This document shows positions 1-10,194 of a stretch of 61,764 nucleotides of DNA, one piece after another. Position numbers and translations under genes: made by a program. Location of the stretch: positions 1 through 61,764 of the forward strand of contig JAHBMJ010005961.1 in the NCBI GenBank assembly GCA_018398765.1. Direction: 5' to 3'. A model generated the notes under the pieces. It was not told the DNA's origin. It saw only the letters and a program-made list of their open reading frames with translations, and did no database searches. This stretch comes from Chromera velia. Lineage: Eukaryota; Sar; Chromeraceae. Every line of letters starts with the position of its first letter. The stretch's first letter is position 1.

Positions 1-89
<89 letters not shown>
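1..89. repeat. (CA)n followed by (GA)n microsatellite
   Basis: A nearly pure CA run fills the first 67 bases and is followed by about 22 bases of GA. Similar dinucleotide tracts lie inside introns throughout the window, so this is most likely intron or 5' flank of the first gene. Open frames across it are repeat artefacts. Confidence 0.95.
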
Positions 90-303
90 AGGATTGAGGA
101 AGATCAAAATGCAGTACGAAAACAAACAGAAGATTTTCAGGCACCAGTTCGAACCCTTCAGACGCTTGGGATCAGATGAAAGCAAAAGAAAAGATTTGTG
201 CCTCTTCTGCTGTGCAGGAAAGGTTAAAAGATGAGCAAGTGGGTTACTAAGGTGGAAGAGATGTCAGAAAAAAGAGTATTTCTGTGTTTTTGTCTGTCTG
301 CAG

Positions 304-3300
304 ATTTGTCGGTTTCACCAAATTTGCTGGTTACATGGAAGACAAGACTGAGGAGATGTTCATTGAGGCAATCGGTCCAATCCTCTCCAAACTGAGGGAA
401 TTGAAGACAGGGAAGGAAGAGGAAGTCGAGAAGAGGGAGGCAGAGATGACAGACACAAATCCGGAGCTGATGGCATCAACAATCAGGTCGGTCGATCGGT
501 GGGGCCTGGGGCCCTTCAGTAGACAGTCTGTGTGTTGAATCAGGTAGGTGAGTCGAGACCGGCCAGGTGAGCTTCAGATCATCTCTCATTGGAGTGCGCT
601 CAACTCAATCTGCTTCGTTTTTTTTTTGAGATTTGCATGAGGCCATGTGTAGCCTCTCACCTCTTTTCATTCATTCGGTTGAAAAAAAAATCAGAAAGCC
701 TGTATGAGGAAGCAAGCAGCCAGACAAGCCCACAAGGGAAGACAGGTGAGCAACCAAAACATCACTCTTGTTTCGGATCAGGAAAGTACCAGACGCTCAT
801 GAGTTGCCGTCGCTTTTCTTCTGGTCTTGATTGTATGGGGAGGAATGATATCATCTCGTCACAGTTCAATTTTGCAGGATCTCTCCCCCCTTTTCCGTTA
901 TTCTCCCCATAGGATACATCTGGAATTAGAGGAACTCCTTCTTGCGTGACCATACTGTTTATGATGATTGCAGGGATTGTGGCAAATCGTTTGCTCACGC
1001 GTTGCAGTATGTGATGGAGGGAGCGGTCAGGTGAGTCAGTCAGAAGGGAGAGAAAGAGAGAAAGATGGACGCGAATTCGGTTCTCTCAATTTCTCTTTTT
1101 TGTTCACGAACATCGCCCAGTCATTCTTTTCCTTGCTGCACAAGCTGCCTGTGTCCGGGATCATTCCGTGATTTTTTGAAGAATTTTCTACTGTTGACGT
1201 TTTGTTCTAACTTCTGCCACGACATGCGAATTCATCCATCAAATGTGGACGTTTCTCTGCATCCCTCTCTGAGTTCGCATGCACAATTTCTGTTCCCCTT
1301 CTGGGAGTTCGTTTCCGTATTCTTCGACTGACACGGTATCAAAGGAGAATCCAGAAGTATGTTGACCGTGTCTCAGATTTGAATAGGTGAGAGAGGCCAA
1401 AATGTCTCGCTCACGTTTTCTCTTCAAGCAGATGCCTGCTTTTCCTTGCCCGTGTGTCGTCTTGCCCTCTCTCTCCTTCCCCCCTATTTTTGATCCGCTT
1501 CTCTTTTTCTTGCTTTCTTGCTTTCTTACTTTCGGTGTGTTTTTCTTCTTTTCTTTCTCCCATTCTTCTTTCCCACTCGTCTGCATGCATGCAAACAGGT
1601 CTCGGACAGGAAGGCAGACGGTCGAAGAAGAACTGCGGGAGTTCAGCGGCCTCATCCCTCTACTCGACGTGCCCGGAGTCAGTCTCTCGAGATTCCTTCA
1701 AGCAAGCACAAAACGGATTTTCTCCCAAGAGGCATAGCATAAAAGGCCACGCTGTCTCCAACACGGCGACCAAAATTACGCAAAGACGAAAAGATGTCAT
1801 TTGTTTTCCTTCTCTCCGTGCCTTTTTTAGAAAAAACCTCTTTCCGCTCCCACACTCACATACTTTAACATGCAGCTGGAGGAACTGCCCTCCGAGGACT
1901 TCTGTGACTTGGAGGATTACCTCGACTTCCTCGGGTTGGTGTGTCTGTCTGTGTAGCTGTCTGTGTGCTTTTTGTTTCGTGGTACGCGCCCTCGTTTCAG
2001 TTCCTCCTTTGATTGCCTCATGGCGGTCTGCTTCGCTTCTTTGTCACTTGTACTGTGGAACCTGTCGTTCGTTCATCTCGCTTCGCTTAGTTATTGGGAG
2101 ATTCACTTGTTGTTCTGCCTCCCTTACGAGTGTCTGCATCTGTCAATCGTCTAGCCTCCCCGTCTTTCCACACTTGCACGTTTTGATTGATTCTCGCAGG
2201 AATGAAGCTAGGCTGCCCGCCTATGACATCGCAGTCAACGGGGGTGCTCAACTACGCAGGCTGATGCAGGTCTGTCTGTCTCTTAGACTGGCTGTCCATG
2301 GAGTGAATTATTGAGACGCGCAGCTGAAAACAAATGTGGTGAAGATAAAAGTGAAACGTGTCGAGGGTTGCGTTCTGCAACAAAACTTCATCCAGCCTTG
2401 AAAGATCGGCGACACGGCCTGCATGAAATTGTGAAAGCATCACGGCCGTCTGAACGTTCCTGCATGAGGCATTCTCTTCCTCAACAACTTCCACGGGACT
2501 CTCCGAACTGACATGGAGCGATATTGGTTTGCCTTTCCTCTCTCTCTTCCCTCTCCCAGCTGACATGGAGCGATATTGATTTCCCTTTCCTCTCTCTCTT
2601 CCCAATAATGCAGGAGATCGAGATTTACTACAGGTTTGCGGAGAATCCGAACTGTGCGAGAAGCGTCGATGTCCTCCAGGTATGGAAGAGGGAGACGGAT
2701 GAATGCAAGAGAGACAGACAGTTAGATGGAATGCTTGCTTCATTGGCTAAAAGCTGCAGATTGCATTTTTGGACTCGCATCGCTCTCTTTTTTGTTGTTC
2801 ATGCCATTTACGTATTCATGAGTTTGTTTGTTGATTTGTGCTTTGCTTCTCGGTCCGTTAGCGCAGCGTGACGCACGCACGCTTTGTCTCGATCCCTCTG
2901 ATTTGCCGTGCTTTGTCTCGATCCCTCTGATTTGCCGTGCTTTGTCTCGATCCCTCTGATTTGCCGTGCTTTGTCTCGATCCCTCTGATTGATTTGCCGT
3001 GCTTTGTCTCGATCCCTCTGGTTTGCCGTGCTTTGTCTCGATCCCTCTGATTTGCCGTGCTTTGTCTCGATCCCTCTGATTCTTTTGCCCACGTGCAGGC
3101 CCGCGGTGTGTCCCTGAATCAGATGACCTGGAGGGACGTGATCGTGAAGCTCCTCCGTCTCCAGACAACGGGACCACTCAGGTCCAGATTGATGTACATC
3201 GGCCATAGGCTTCGTCACTTCTTCTCAAAGCAGAAGGACGTTAGTCAGTCAGTCTTCCTAGCTGTGTGTGTAAACGCATACGCACACGCGTGCGCTCGCT

Positions 3301-3500
3301 CAGTCGAGAGGTTGTTGTCACAGGACAGATAGAGAAGGAAGAAATCCAGGAAACGGGGAAGGAAAGAAAGAAACGAACAAGCACTTCGTCAACTTCCTCT
3401 CTACAAGGCGGACGCACTGAGCCCCAATTCTCAATTCTGGCTCTTTCTGTCGGTAAATTGATCGTCGGTCCGCTTGTCCGTCTATCCGTCTGTCTGTCTA

Positions 3501-3535
<35 letters not shown>

Positions 3536-3540
3536 GTCTC

Positions 3541-3575
<35 letters not shown>

Positions 3576-4696
3576 GCAGGTGCTGCTGGACTTCATGCTG
3601 TCCATCAAGGGTTCTCCCGACGAGAGGTTTTTCTCTGCTCTTCTGACCAGACACGGGGAACTTCTCAGAGACAACGAACTGATCAAGTCCCTCGTCTATG
3701 CGCAATACGATGCCGTCATAGAGAGACAGGTGGGTGGGTGCTGCAGGAACTGTTTTGGACAGGCATGCACGTATTTGTTGAAGGAGTTGATCGTAGAAAA
3801 GGTAACCACGTGACAGAGAGACAGACAATTGGGCAGCCGTCAATTTGTTCCAGAGGGCCTAAATGGTCCTTGGCCGTTGGAGGGCATGAAATCACGCATT
3901 CATGCTGGAGGACACATGGTGACCAGGACGTAGACGACTTTCAAAAGGTAACGAAAGGCAGCTTGTGTGTAGATGAGCATTGGATCATACGCACGTATCG
4001 CGTGTATTGATATGCGTGTGTGGCTCTATTTATGAATATGTCAGGATGGCCGTTTATGCAAGGCTCGGGACGGTGCACATTTATATACATGCACATGTGT
4101 TTAATTGTGTCTGCATGTCTGCAGATGAATCAGTTCTTCGAGCTCTACAGGAGCACAATGGACGCGACCCTCTCTGACCCCTGGGTTTTCCTGAAGAAGT
4201 CCTCTAACTCTCTTCTCTTCGAGGCACAGAGCGAGGAAGGGATAGACACCACTCTCCCAACGTTTGACGACACACGAGCAAGAATCCCAAGGGAGTTGGA
4301 GGTCAGGCTGGGTGGATGGAAATGAATTAAAAAGTGCATGCAGTCCCATCGCAATTTAGAAAAGAAGGGGGAAGAGATGGAGAAGCAAAGCAGGTGGCGA
4401 GCCAAAGAAAGAGTAGGACGACAGAAAGAAGAAACTACACGGAGTCGCGAAGAGTGGTAGCAGAGGGAATGCATGGGTGTGTGAGGGCAAAAAGCTACGG
4501 GTGGAGCAGAGATAGCCGGAGGGATCAGAGAGGGTGAAGAGGAGATCGTCAGAGAATTTGGAGAATTCAGCCTTTAGAGAGACTCATTGACTGGTTGTTT
4601 GGGAAGAGCGGAAGGAAATCCCTGTGCGTAGGCGTGGGGCGCTTGGGTAGTGTTCTCTCTCAGTGACAAACGATTCAACTGCAAGGCATGAAGATG

Positions 4697-4734
<38 letters not shown>

Positions 4735-5343
4735 GAGTGTGTGTGTGTATGCTGTGTGTGTGTGTGTGTGCAGATGCGAGCGTCTGTGGAGATGACGCTG
4801 AACAACTGGATGACGGACATTCCCGAGGAACCCTCTCAGATCGACGTGGCGGTCGAGAGAGTTCAGGCGCTTGTGAACAAAACCTTCGCATGCATCCGCT
4901 CCTCTTTTGCGGACTCTCTGGAGCTGTTCGTTGAGACCTTCTTCAAAGTACGTGGGTCTCCTTTTTCACCTATGTTCGTGCGTGTGTGCGTATGTATGTG
5001 TATGTGTATGAGTAAATATCAATGTTTGAGAGAGAGCCAGGCTGTGCAATTGGGCGTTCTGTCAAAGCAAGAAGGTGGTTTTGAATATCGCATCATGACT
5101 GACACTTTGAGGTCGGTTTGTTCCCTCCGTTCATGGCGTTGCCTGCAGGTGCCTCTGATGAGGACAATGGACCAGGACATGGCCCAGATCAAGCTCTCCG
5201 AGGTGGACAGGGAGACGTACAAGGTGCGCCGTCAGTTCCTTGCAGGGGAGCTGAAGGAGTCGAAGAAGGCTTTGGAGGGAATCAAGGAGTGTCTGGAGAA
5301 GCTAGAAAGCCTTCAGAAGACACACAGGGCGCGCGGACGATGA
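304..5343 (+). CDS. Putative dynamin-superfamily protein, C-terminal part (12 exons, 5' incomplete)
   Basis: Twelve exons join in one frame with consistent phases: 304-486, 974-1030, 1348-1386, 1599-1677, 1876-1934, 2200-2269, 2614-2679, 3099-3239, 3580-3729, 4125-4301, 4774-4947 and 5149-5343. They give about 462 residues ending in RARGR and TGA. All introns are GT-AG; exon 3 needs the acceptor AAAGGAG rather than the nearby CCAG to stay open. The first exon starts in phase 2, so upstream exons are missing; none could be placed with confidence in 90-300. The product is helical and charged. A segment with ARLPAYDI followed by an acidic/aromatic helix resembles the Mx/dynamin stalk (family pattern RELPGF...). 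The last 90 residues, with VQALVNKTF and a heptad-rich KKALEGIKECLEKLE end, resemble a GTPase effector domain. No GTPase domain is visible in this window, so the family call is an inference. It could instead be an unrelated coiled-coil protein. The gene structure is much surer than the function. Confidence 0.6.
2881..3080. repeat. 29-bp minisatellite in an intron (about 7 copies)
   Basis: Units beginning GCTTTGTCTCGATCCCTCTG recur at 2881, 2910, 2939, 2968, 3001, 3030 and 3059. The period is 29 bp, with one 33-bp unit carrying an extra GATT. The array ends just before the acceptor of the exon at 3099 and forms its pyrimidine-rich approach. The units are head-to-tail without unique spacers, so this is not a CRISPR array. 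Confidence 0.95.
3470..3579. repeat. (CTGT)n microsatellite running into a splice acceptor
   Basis: A CTGT/CTCT tetranucleotide tract of about 100 bases ends in TGTCTGCAG, the acceptor of the exon at 3580. It takes the place of the polypyrimidine tract. Confidence 0.9.
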
Positions 5344-7842
5344 TCCAATCCATCGGTCAGACGACTTGGTGCGACTGAAAGCGGAAGAGGGTTCCCTTCA
5401 GAAGAAAAGGAATGAATCAGGGAAGACGAAGGCATCTGTCTTTGCACTTCATGTTTTTTCAGCGGGAGCGGAGTCCAGACTTGTATCTTTCAATCAAGAA
5501 AACTTAGAAAAGAAGAAGAAAGCTATGAAGAAGAAAACGAACGGCGCCTCTATAAATGGGGAGGAGGATGCTTGTTCTACAAAATGTCTTATGCATATCA
5601 ACATGTTTTCATTATTGTATTGTTATCAAGTATTCGTTTCTTTTTGCTTTTTATAATTGCACAGTTACGTGATACAACAAATGTTTGAACCAGGCAAGCT
5701 AAACTTGAAGCTAACTATCAAACTTGCATGGTGTTATCAAGGCATTAAAAGCTTATTGACTAGCTTATTGAAATATAGCTCTGATAATTTACAAAATAAC
5801 ACTGGCACAAAAAAATAGAAAACTCTTTTCATTTTTAAAAAAAAAAAGATTAAAAACATTTTATCTTAGTAACATTTTAGAGTTTATATAGTTTAATTAA
5901 TTCATTTTTTTGCTTTCACCTAGTAGAAAGAAAGTGCTAATAATTGTTCTGTCCCGTAAGGTGCACATGCGCATACGCCGTACGGCGTGCACATGCATCA
6001 TGCATGCCTTCTGGACTAACCCCTAGGCCAACCCGCGCGATGGCTTGCAGCCGTCATATACCGTCATATACTAGCTGTCGGGTACGGCGGGTAGGTCGAT
6101 CGATCTCGCCTCTCTGACCATCTCTCCAGTGTCGGTCTCCAAATAGGTATAGGACGAGATAACAGTTCTCCAATCATGCAGTGAAATGATGTATGAAACA
6201 GTCAAACATAGTGAGACAATACAAGACTGAAAGGTTCTGAGTCATGCATGCATAGCAGGATGGGAGATCATAATACAGCTAGGATCACTAGTGGGATTGA
6301 TCGGTTAATCAAGGCCTTGCAAGTCTCTACAACTTAAACTTGAACTTCAAGTTGAAGAGGTGAGCTTAGGTAAGCTCTGAGAAGCTCTGCGTATACTTGT
6401 AAGAGGTTCCGAGCAAAAGACCGAGTCATTCACCAATCCTAAAATTGGACTAAAATCCAAAGTTATATAGTTTGGTTGATTTAAATAAGATAAAGTTTAA
6501 AAACATGTTTTTTGACGCTTTGCTACGTTTTACTACATATATTATGCACTAGATCATGCACCTTTAGATACTCCTTCTACTACCACTACTACTACTAATG
6601 CTTCTAGAAGGTTAGTAGAAGCTTCCAGTACTTTATACATCGGCTGGTCTAAAAGTGGTTCCAAATAGGATTTTCGTCTAGGATTTTGGTTGTCCAGGAT
6701 CTCTAAATCCCAATTTAACTAGGCGACCCATTATTGAAAATTGGTTCCAGTTTATGAGAGTATAATTAAAACTGGGAGATAACTATAAAAAAAAAATAGA
6801 AAAAAAAAATGTGCATTAATTGATGCTAATTGTTTTCCTATCTAATTGATTTTTATAAGCTATTTACCAGTTGCAAAACTAACTAGAAAACTAATTTCAG
6901 TGTCAGTGTATTGCTTGGTCGGTACTAAACCATCAAACCATCTTTTTTCACACTGCATGCTTTTTTGAACAGAGAGAAACCTATGTTTCTAACTGCATCT
7001 GCGCACAGCGATCAGCTTGAATGCACAGTCGAGTCATTTACAAATTGAAGCTCTTTCAAAAACATGAAGGGAACGGTTTTTTCTCAGACATTTGGCTGCA
7101 CAGCGGGCAGGCCAGAGATGAAAGAAGAAACAAAGCAGCATGGACCAACAACAGGCAGCAATACTCACACGACGCAGACTCATTTTCAGGCATTGCTTCA
7201 GGTAGAGAATTTTGTTTCAACGAACGGTTCATGTACAAACGACTCAAAATCTTGGACAGACTTTTGCCGAAAGAAACGGAGCCAGGCAGGCATGCAGTCA
7301 GGCCATGGACGCAGACGCACTTGGACGACAGCAGACTGTGGAGAATGAGGAGCAGGCATGTAACATAGAAGAGCTCAGAAAGAAGAACAGAAGACGGAGA
7401 GACATGGACCGCGGGTCGCTCTTCTTCCGTCTGTATGTCCTTCCTTCCTTTCTCAAGATCATTGTAGGGCCAAACAACGGAGGAATACGAAGGCCGGTCA
7501 GCAAAGACCATGCAGGCAGGCTGCTGGTAGGCAGGTAGGTAGGCAGGCAGCACATTTCACGACTCAACGCGAATGAATAGAGATGATCAACCATGCATTC
7601 GATTTCTTCATTTCTCTTCCATCCCTCCCACCAGATGCCCCTTCTGTTGACGACACCAAGCAAGGGGGGGGGGAGAAAGTCAGGGAACCAAGGATGAGTC
7701 ACTCTCAAAAAAGACAAGAAGTCAGCAATAAAGGCAGAGAAGACGCGAGGAAGATGAAGAGTCGCACTCAATTTTACTTGTGACACTCGCTCTTTCCTCC
7801 TCTTTTCTTTTCTGCCTCTATTTCCTCTGTTCTGTGTCTTCT
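5344..7842. other. AT-rich intergenic region, no supported gene
   Basis: Between convergent gene ends. From about 5650 to 7000 the sequence is strongly AT-rich with A/T homopolymers and short CTA triplet runs. From 7021 to 7842 base composition returns to that of the neighbouring gene and probably includes the 3' UTR of the minus-strand gene ending at 7843. Open frames here (for example 7056-7553 minus) lack splice support and look like chance frames. Confidence 0.6.
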
Positions 7843-9625
7843 TTACCAGCCTCCGTACCCACCGCCGTACCCTGCACCACCGTAGCCTGCACCTCCGTAT
7901 CCGTTCCCGTATCCCCCACCATACCCGTAATCCTCATACCCGTACCCGCCTCCGTAGCCACCACCGAAGCCGAATCCTCCTCCGAACTTCTCCTTCAACT
8001 TGAAGAGCTTCTTGAGGAAAAAGAGACGACGCTGGGGGGCAGAGGTCTCCTCGGAGGCGACGGGGGCTGCCTCGTTGACCTCAGTCATGCGTCTGGCAGA
8101 GGGCTCAGGGGTGTTCATGTCAGAGTTCGCAACGGGCTCGGCCTCGATCGGATTCATGGTGTCCTCCTCGGCACCCTGCTGGAGGGCAGTGGCGGTCTCG
8201 GTGGAGTCAGCGGCAGCATCTGCGGCGGCGCCCCTTGCGAGGAGCCACTGGCGGAAGGCTCTGCGGGGACGGATCATCCAAAGGGGGAGCCAGGGCTCGC
8301 CCTCGCTGTCGGCTTCGTAGTCGGTCATGTTGACAGCCTTGTAGGAGATCACGGGGACGTACAGCAGGCCGTCATCACCCATCACAGGTCCCAGAGCAGG
8401 GCCACCGAAGCCGAAACGACGGTAACCGCCGAAGCCGAAACGACGGGGGCCAAACCCGAAACCGCGAGGACGGCCCATGCCGAAGCCGTAGCCACGACCG
8501 CGTCCACGTCCACGACCTCCTCTAGCTCCAGCAAGGAATCCCCTTCGTGCGAAGCGAGCGCCAAAGGGAGACAGAGAGAAGGCAGTCGCTGCGGAACCCT
8601 CGGGAGCCACCTCAGGCTCAACGACGTCAGGGGTGTTCTCCTCCTCCTCGACAGAGGTGGGCTCTCCGAGGGCGTTGACGTTCTCCATCTCTGCCTCTTC
8701 CTCTGCTTCGTCCAGCATGTCCATCTCCTCAATCTGCTGCATCTCAATCTCCTCGGCTTCCTCCTCGGGGGAGAGGGGGGGCATCTCGGCCTCCGCTGCA
8801 AGAACAGACAGAAAGAGAGGAAGAGAAAGATGAGTATGACCGCCAAGACACAGGGAGAAGAGAGATGAGAATGGTCGAGAATTCAAACAGAGAGCGGTGA
8901 AGCGCGAGAGCAGTCAAAGAGAAGACGCAGAGACATGGAAAGGAGCAACCCGAAACTAGTCGAAGAAGCAATGAAGAGGAAAAAGCCAAACTGCCTCTGG
9001 CGAATTCCCACCCGAACTGACCTTCCTCTTCCTCCTCTGCGAGCATCTCCTCTTCGTTGACATTCATGATGTCGAGAAGGACGAGCTCCTCCTTGTTGAT
9101 GTTCGCGTAGATCTCCAGGCTGCCCTCAGAGTCGATGAACGAGTTGAGACACACAGTCGCGACAGGCACCTGCCCAGAGGTTAACTTGGCAGCGAACTCA
9201 GAGAGGATCGAGGGAACAGTGCGGGAGGAGACGGAAGGCTCGCCAGCACACCCAGCGTTGGAGGATGTGGAAGAAGGAGAGGAAGTGGAAGTGAACACGC
9301 CAGGCATCTCCAGAGAACGTTCGTTCACAACCATGTCGTCCTCCACAACGATCTCCTTGGGGCAGGAGACAGAGGAGGGATCTTCAGATCCGGTCATCAC
9401 TGCAAAGCGGTAGTTGGTCAGTCCCATCTGCATGAACTCTGCAATCTGGGCCTCGAACCTGGGAACGAACTCTGCAGCAGCGCCCTCTCCACTGGCACAC
9501 ATCTCCTGCTGCTGTGTCTCCTCTGCAGGGGCTGCAGGGGCTGCAGGGACGGTCTGTGTGGGATCTTGGGAAGAGACGACACCGACACCCAGAAGGGCAC
9601 CGAGTGCGAGAAGCTTGCGAGACAT
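7843..9625 (-). CDS. Secreted acidic/glycine-rich protein (2 exons)
   Basis: Minus-strand exons 9625-9022 and 8795-7843, joined by a GT-AG intron, give a 518-residue product with the frame intact (GAAG joined to CGGAGGCCGAG). The N-terminus starts MSRKLLALGALLGVGVVSSQ, a typical signal peptide. The next 200 residues are acidic and low in complexity, with several cysteines (C42, and others in the SCPKE and AGCAGEPS segments). After the intron comes a Glu-rich stretch and then an RG-rich core (GGRGRGRGRGYGFGMGRPRG) with GFGFG, FGFGG and YRRFGFGG repeats. A mixed region follows (VISYKAVNMTDYEADSEGEPWLPLW). The C-terminus is a Gly/Tyr repeat ending GYGGAGYGGGYGGW. The amphipathic block RRLFFLKKLFKLKEKFGG precedes that tail. 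No enzyme fold is recognised. The composition suggests a wall, matrix or adhesive secretory protein, but this is inferred from composition only. The gene is divergent from the LRR gene starting near 10195. Confidence 0.75.
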
Positions 9626-10194
9626 GTTGCTGAGTATCTTGAAACAACAGGAGGCGTATTAAACAAACAAACAAACAAACTGAAGCGAAGGTTCTGTTGA
9701 AAGATTGTGTTGGGCTGAGAATAAACAACTGTGATAGATCTGAAAGAGAGGTGGAGAGGATGAGGCGATGGTTTGAAGGTCAAACGAAACTGTGCGTGCA
9801 TTTTGATGGCTTTAAGTGGCTTGCAACATGGCGCGCTACGTAGCGCGCCTTAATTTATGTTGCATGCATGAAGCATGCAGGCTCGCCGCGGCGTCGCACA
9901 CGCGGCCCGCGGCGCCGGGCGGACTCGGCCTGGCCCGCGACACAAAAATTGAGCCGTCCGAGCTAAAAAGCGGTGCCAAGAAAGTTTTTGAGAAATTCAA
10001 TCTTAGAATTTTGTGCGCCAGAGATCGTCAGAGAAAATGCGATTTTATGAGAAGACGCAGTAACAACACCTGTATTGTTAATTTGGGCGTCTTGTTTGGC
10101 TCCCTCAGTCGCGCCTTTCCCTGGCTCCTGTCGCATTTTTACGAACCCCCATTCAGAGATCTGTGAAATCCGTTTTTGAAGCTGACTCGCGGGG
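9626..10194. promoter_or_regulatory. Divergent intergenic region with GC palindromes (candidate bidirectional promoter)
   Basis: Only about 570 bp separate the starts of the two divergent genes. It contains a perfect 20-bp palindrome at 9830-9849 (GGCGCGCTAC and its complement) and a second GC-rich palindromic cluster around 9895-9925 (CGCGGCCCGCGGCGCCGGGC). Similar GGCGCC palindromes lie upstream of RPC2 and between the DCP1-like and coiled-coil genes. A promoter role is inferred from position and recurrence. Confidence 0.4.

Noticed and set aside
1239-1655. Minus-strand Lys-rich frame in the first gene
   Set aside because: Overlaps exons of the plus-strand gene and the pyrimidine-rich intron between them; composition artefact.
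2881-3080. Regular direct repeats resembling a CRISPR array
   Set aside because: The units are contiguous 29-mers without unique spacers, in an intron of a eukaryotic gene; this is a minisatellite.
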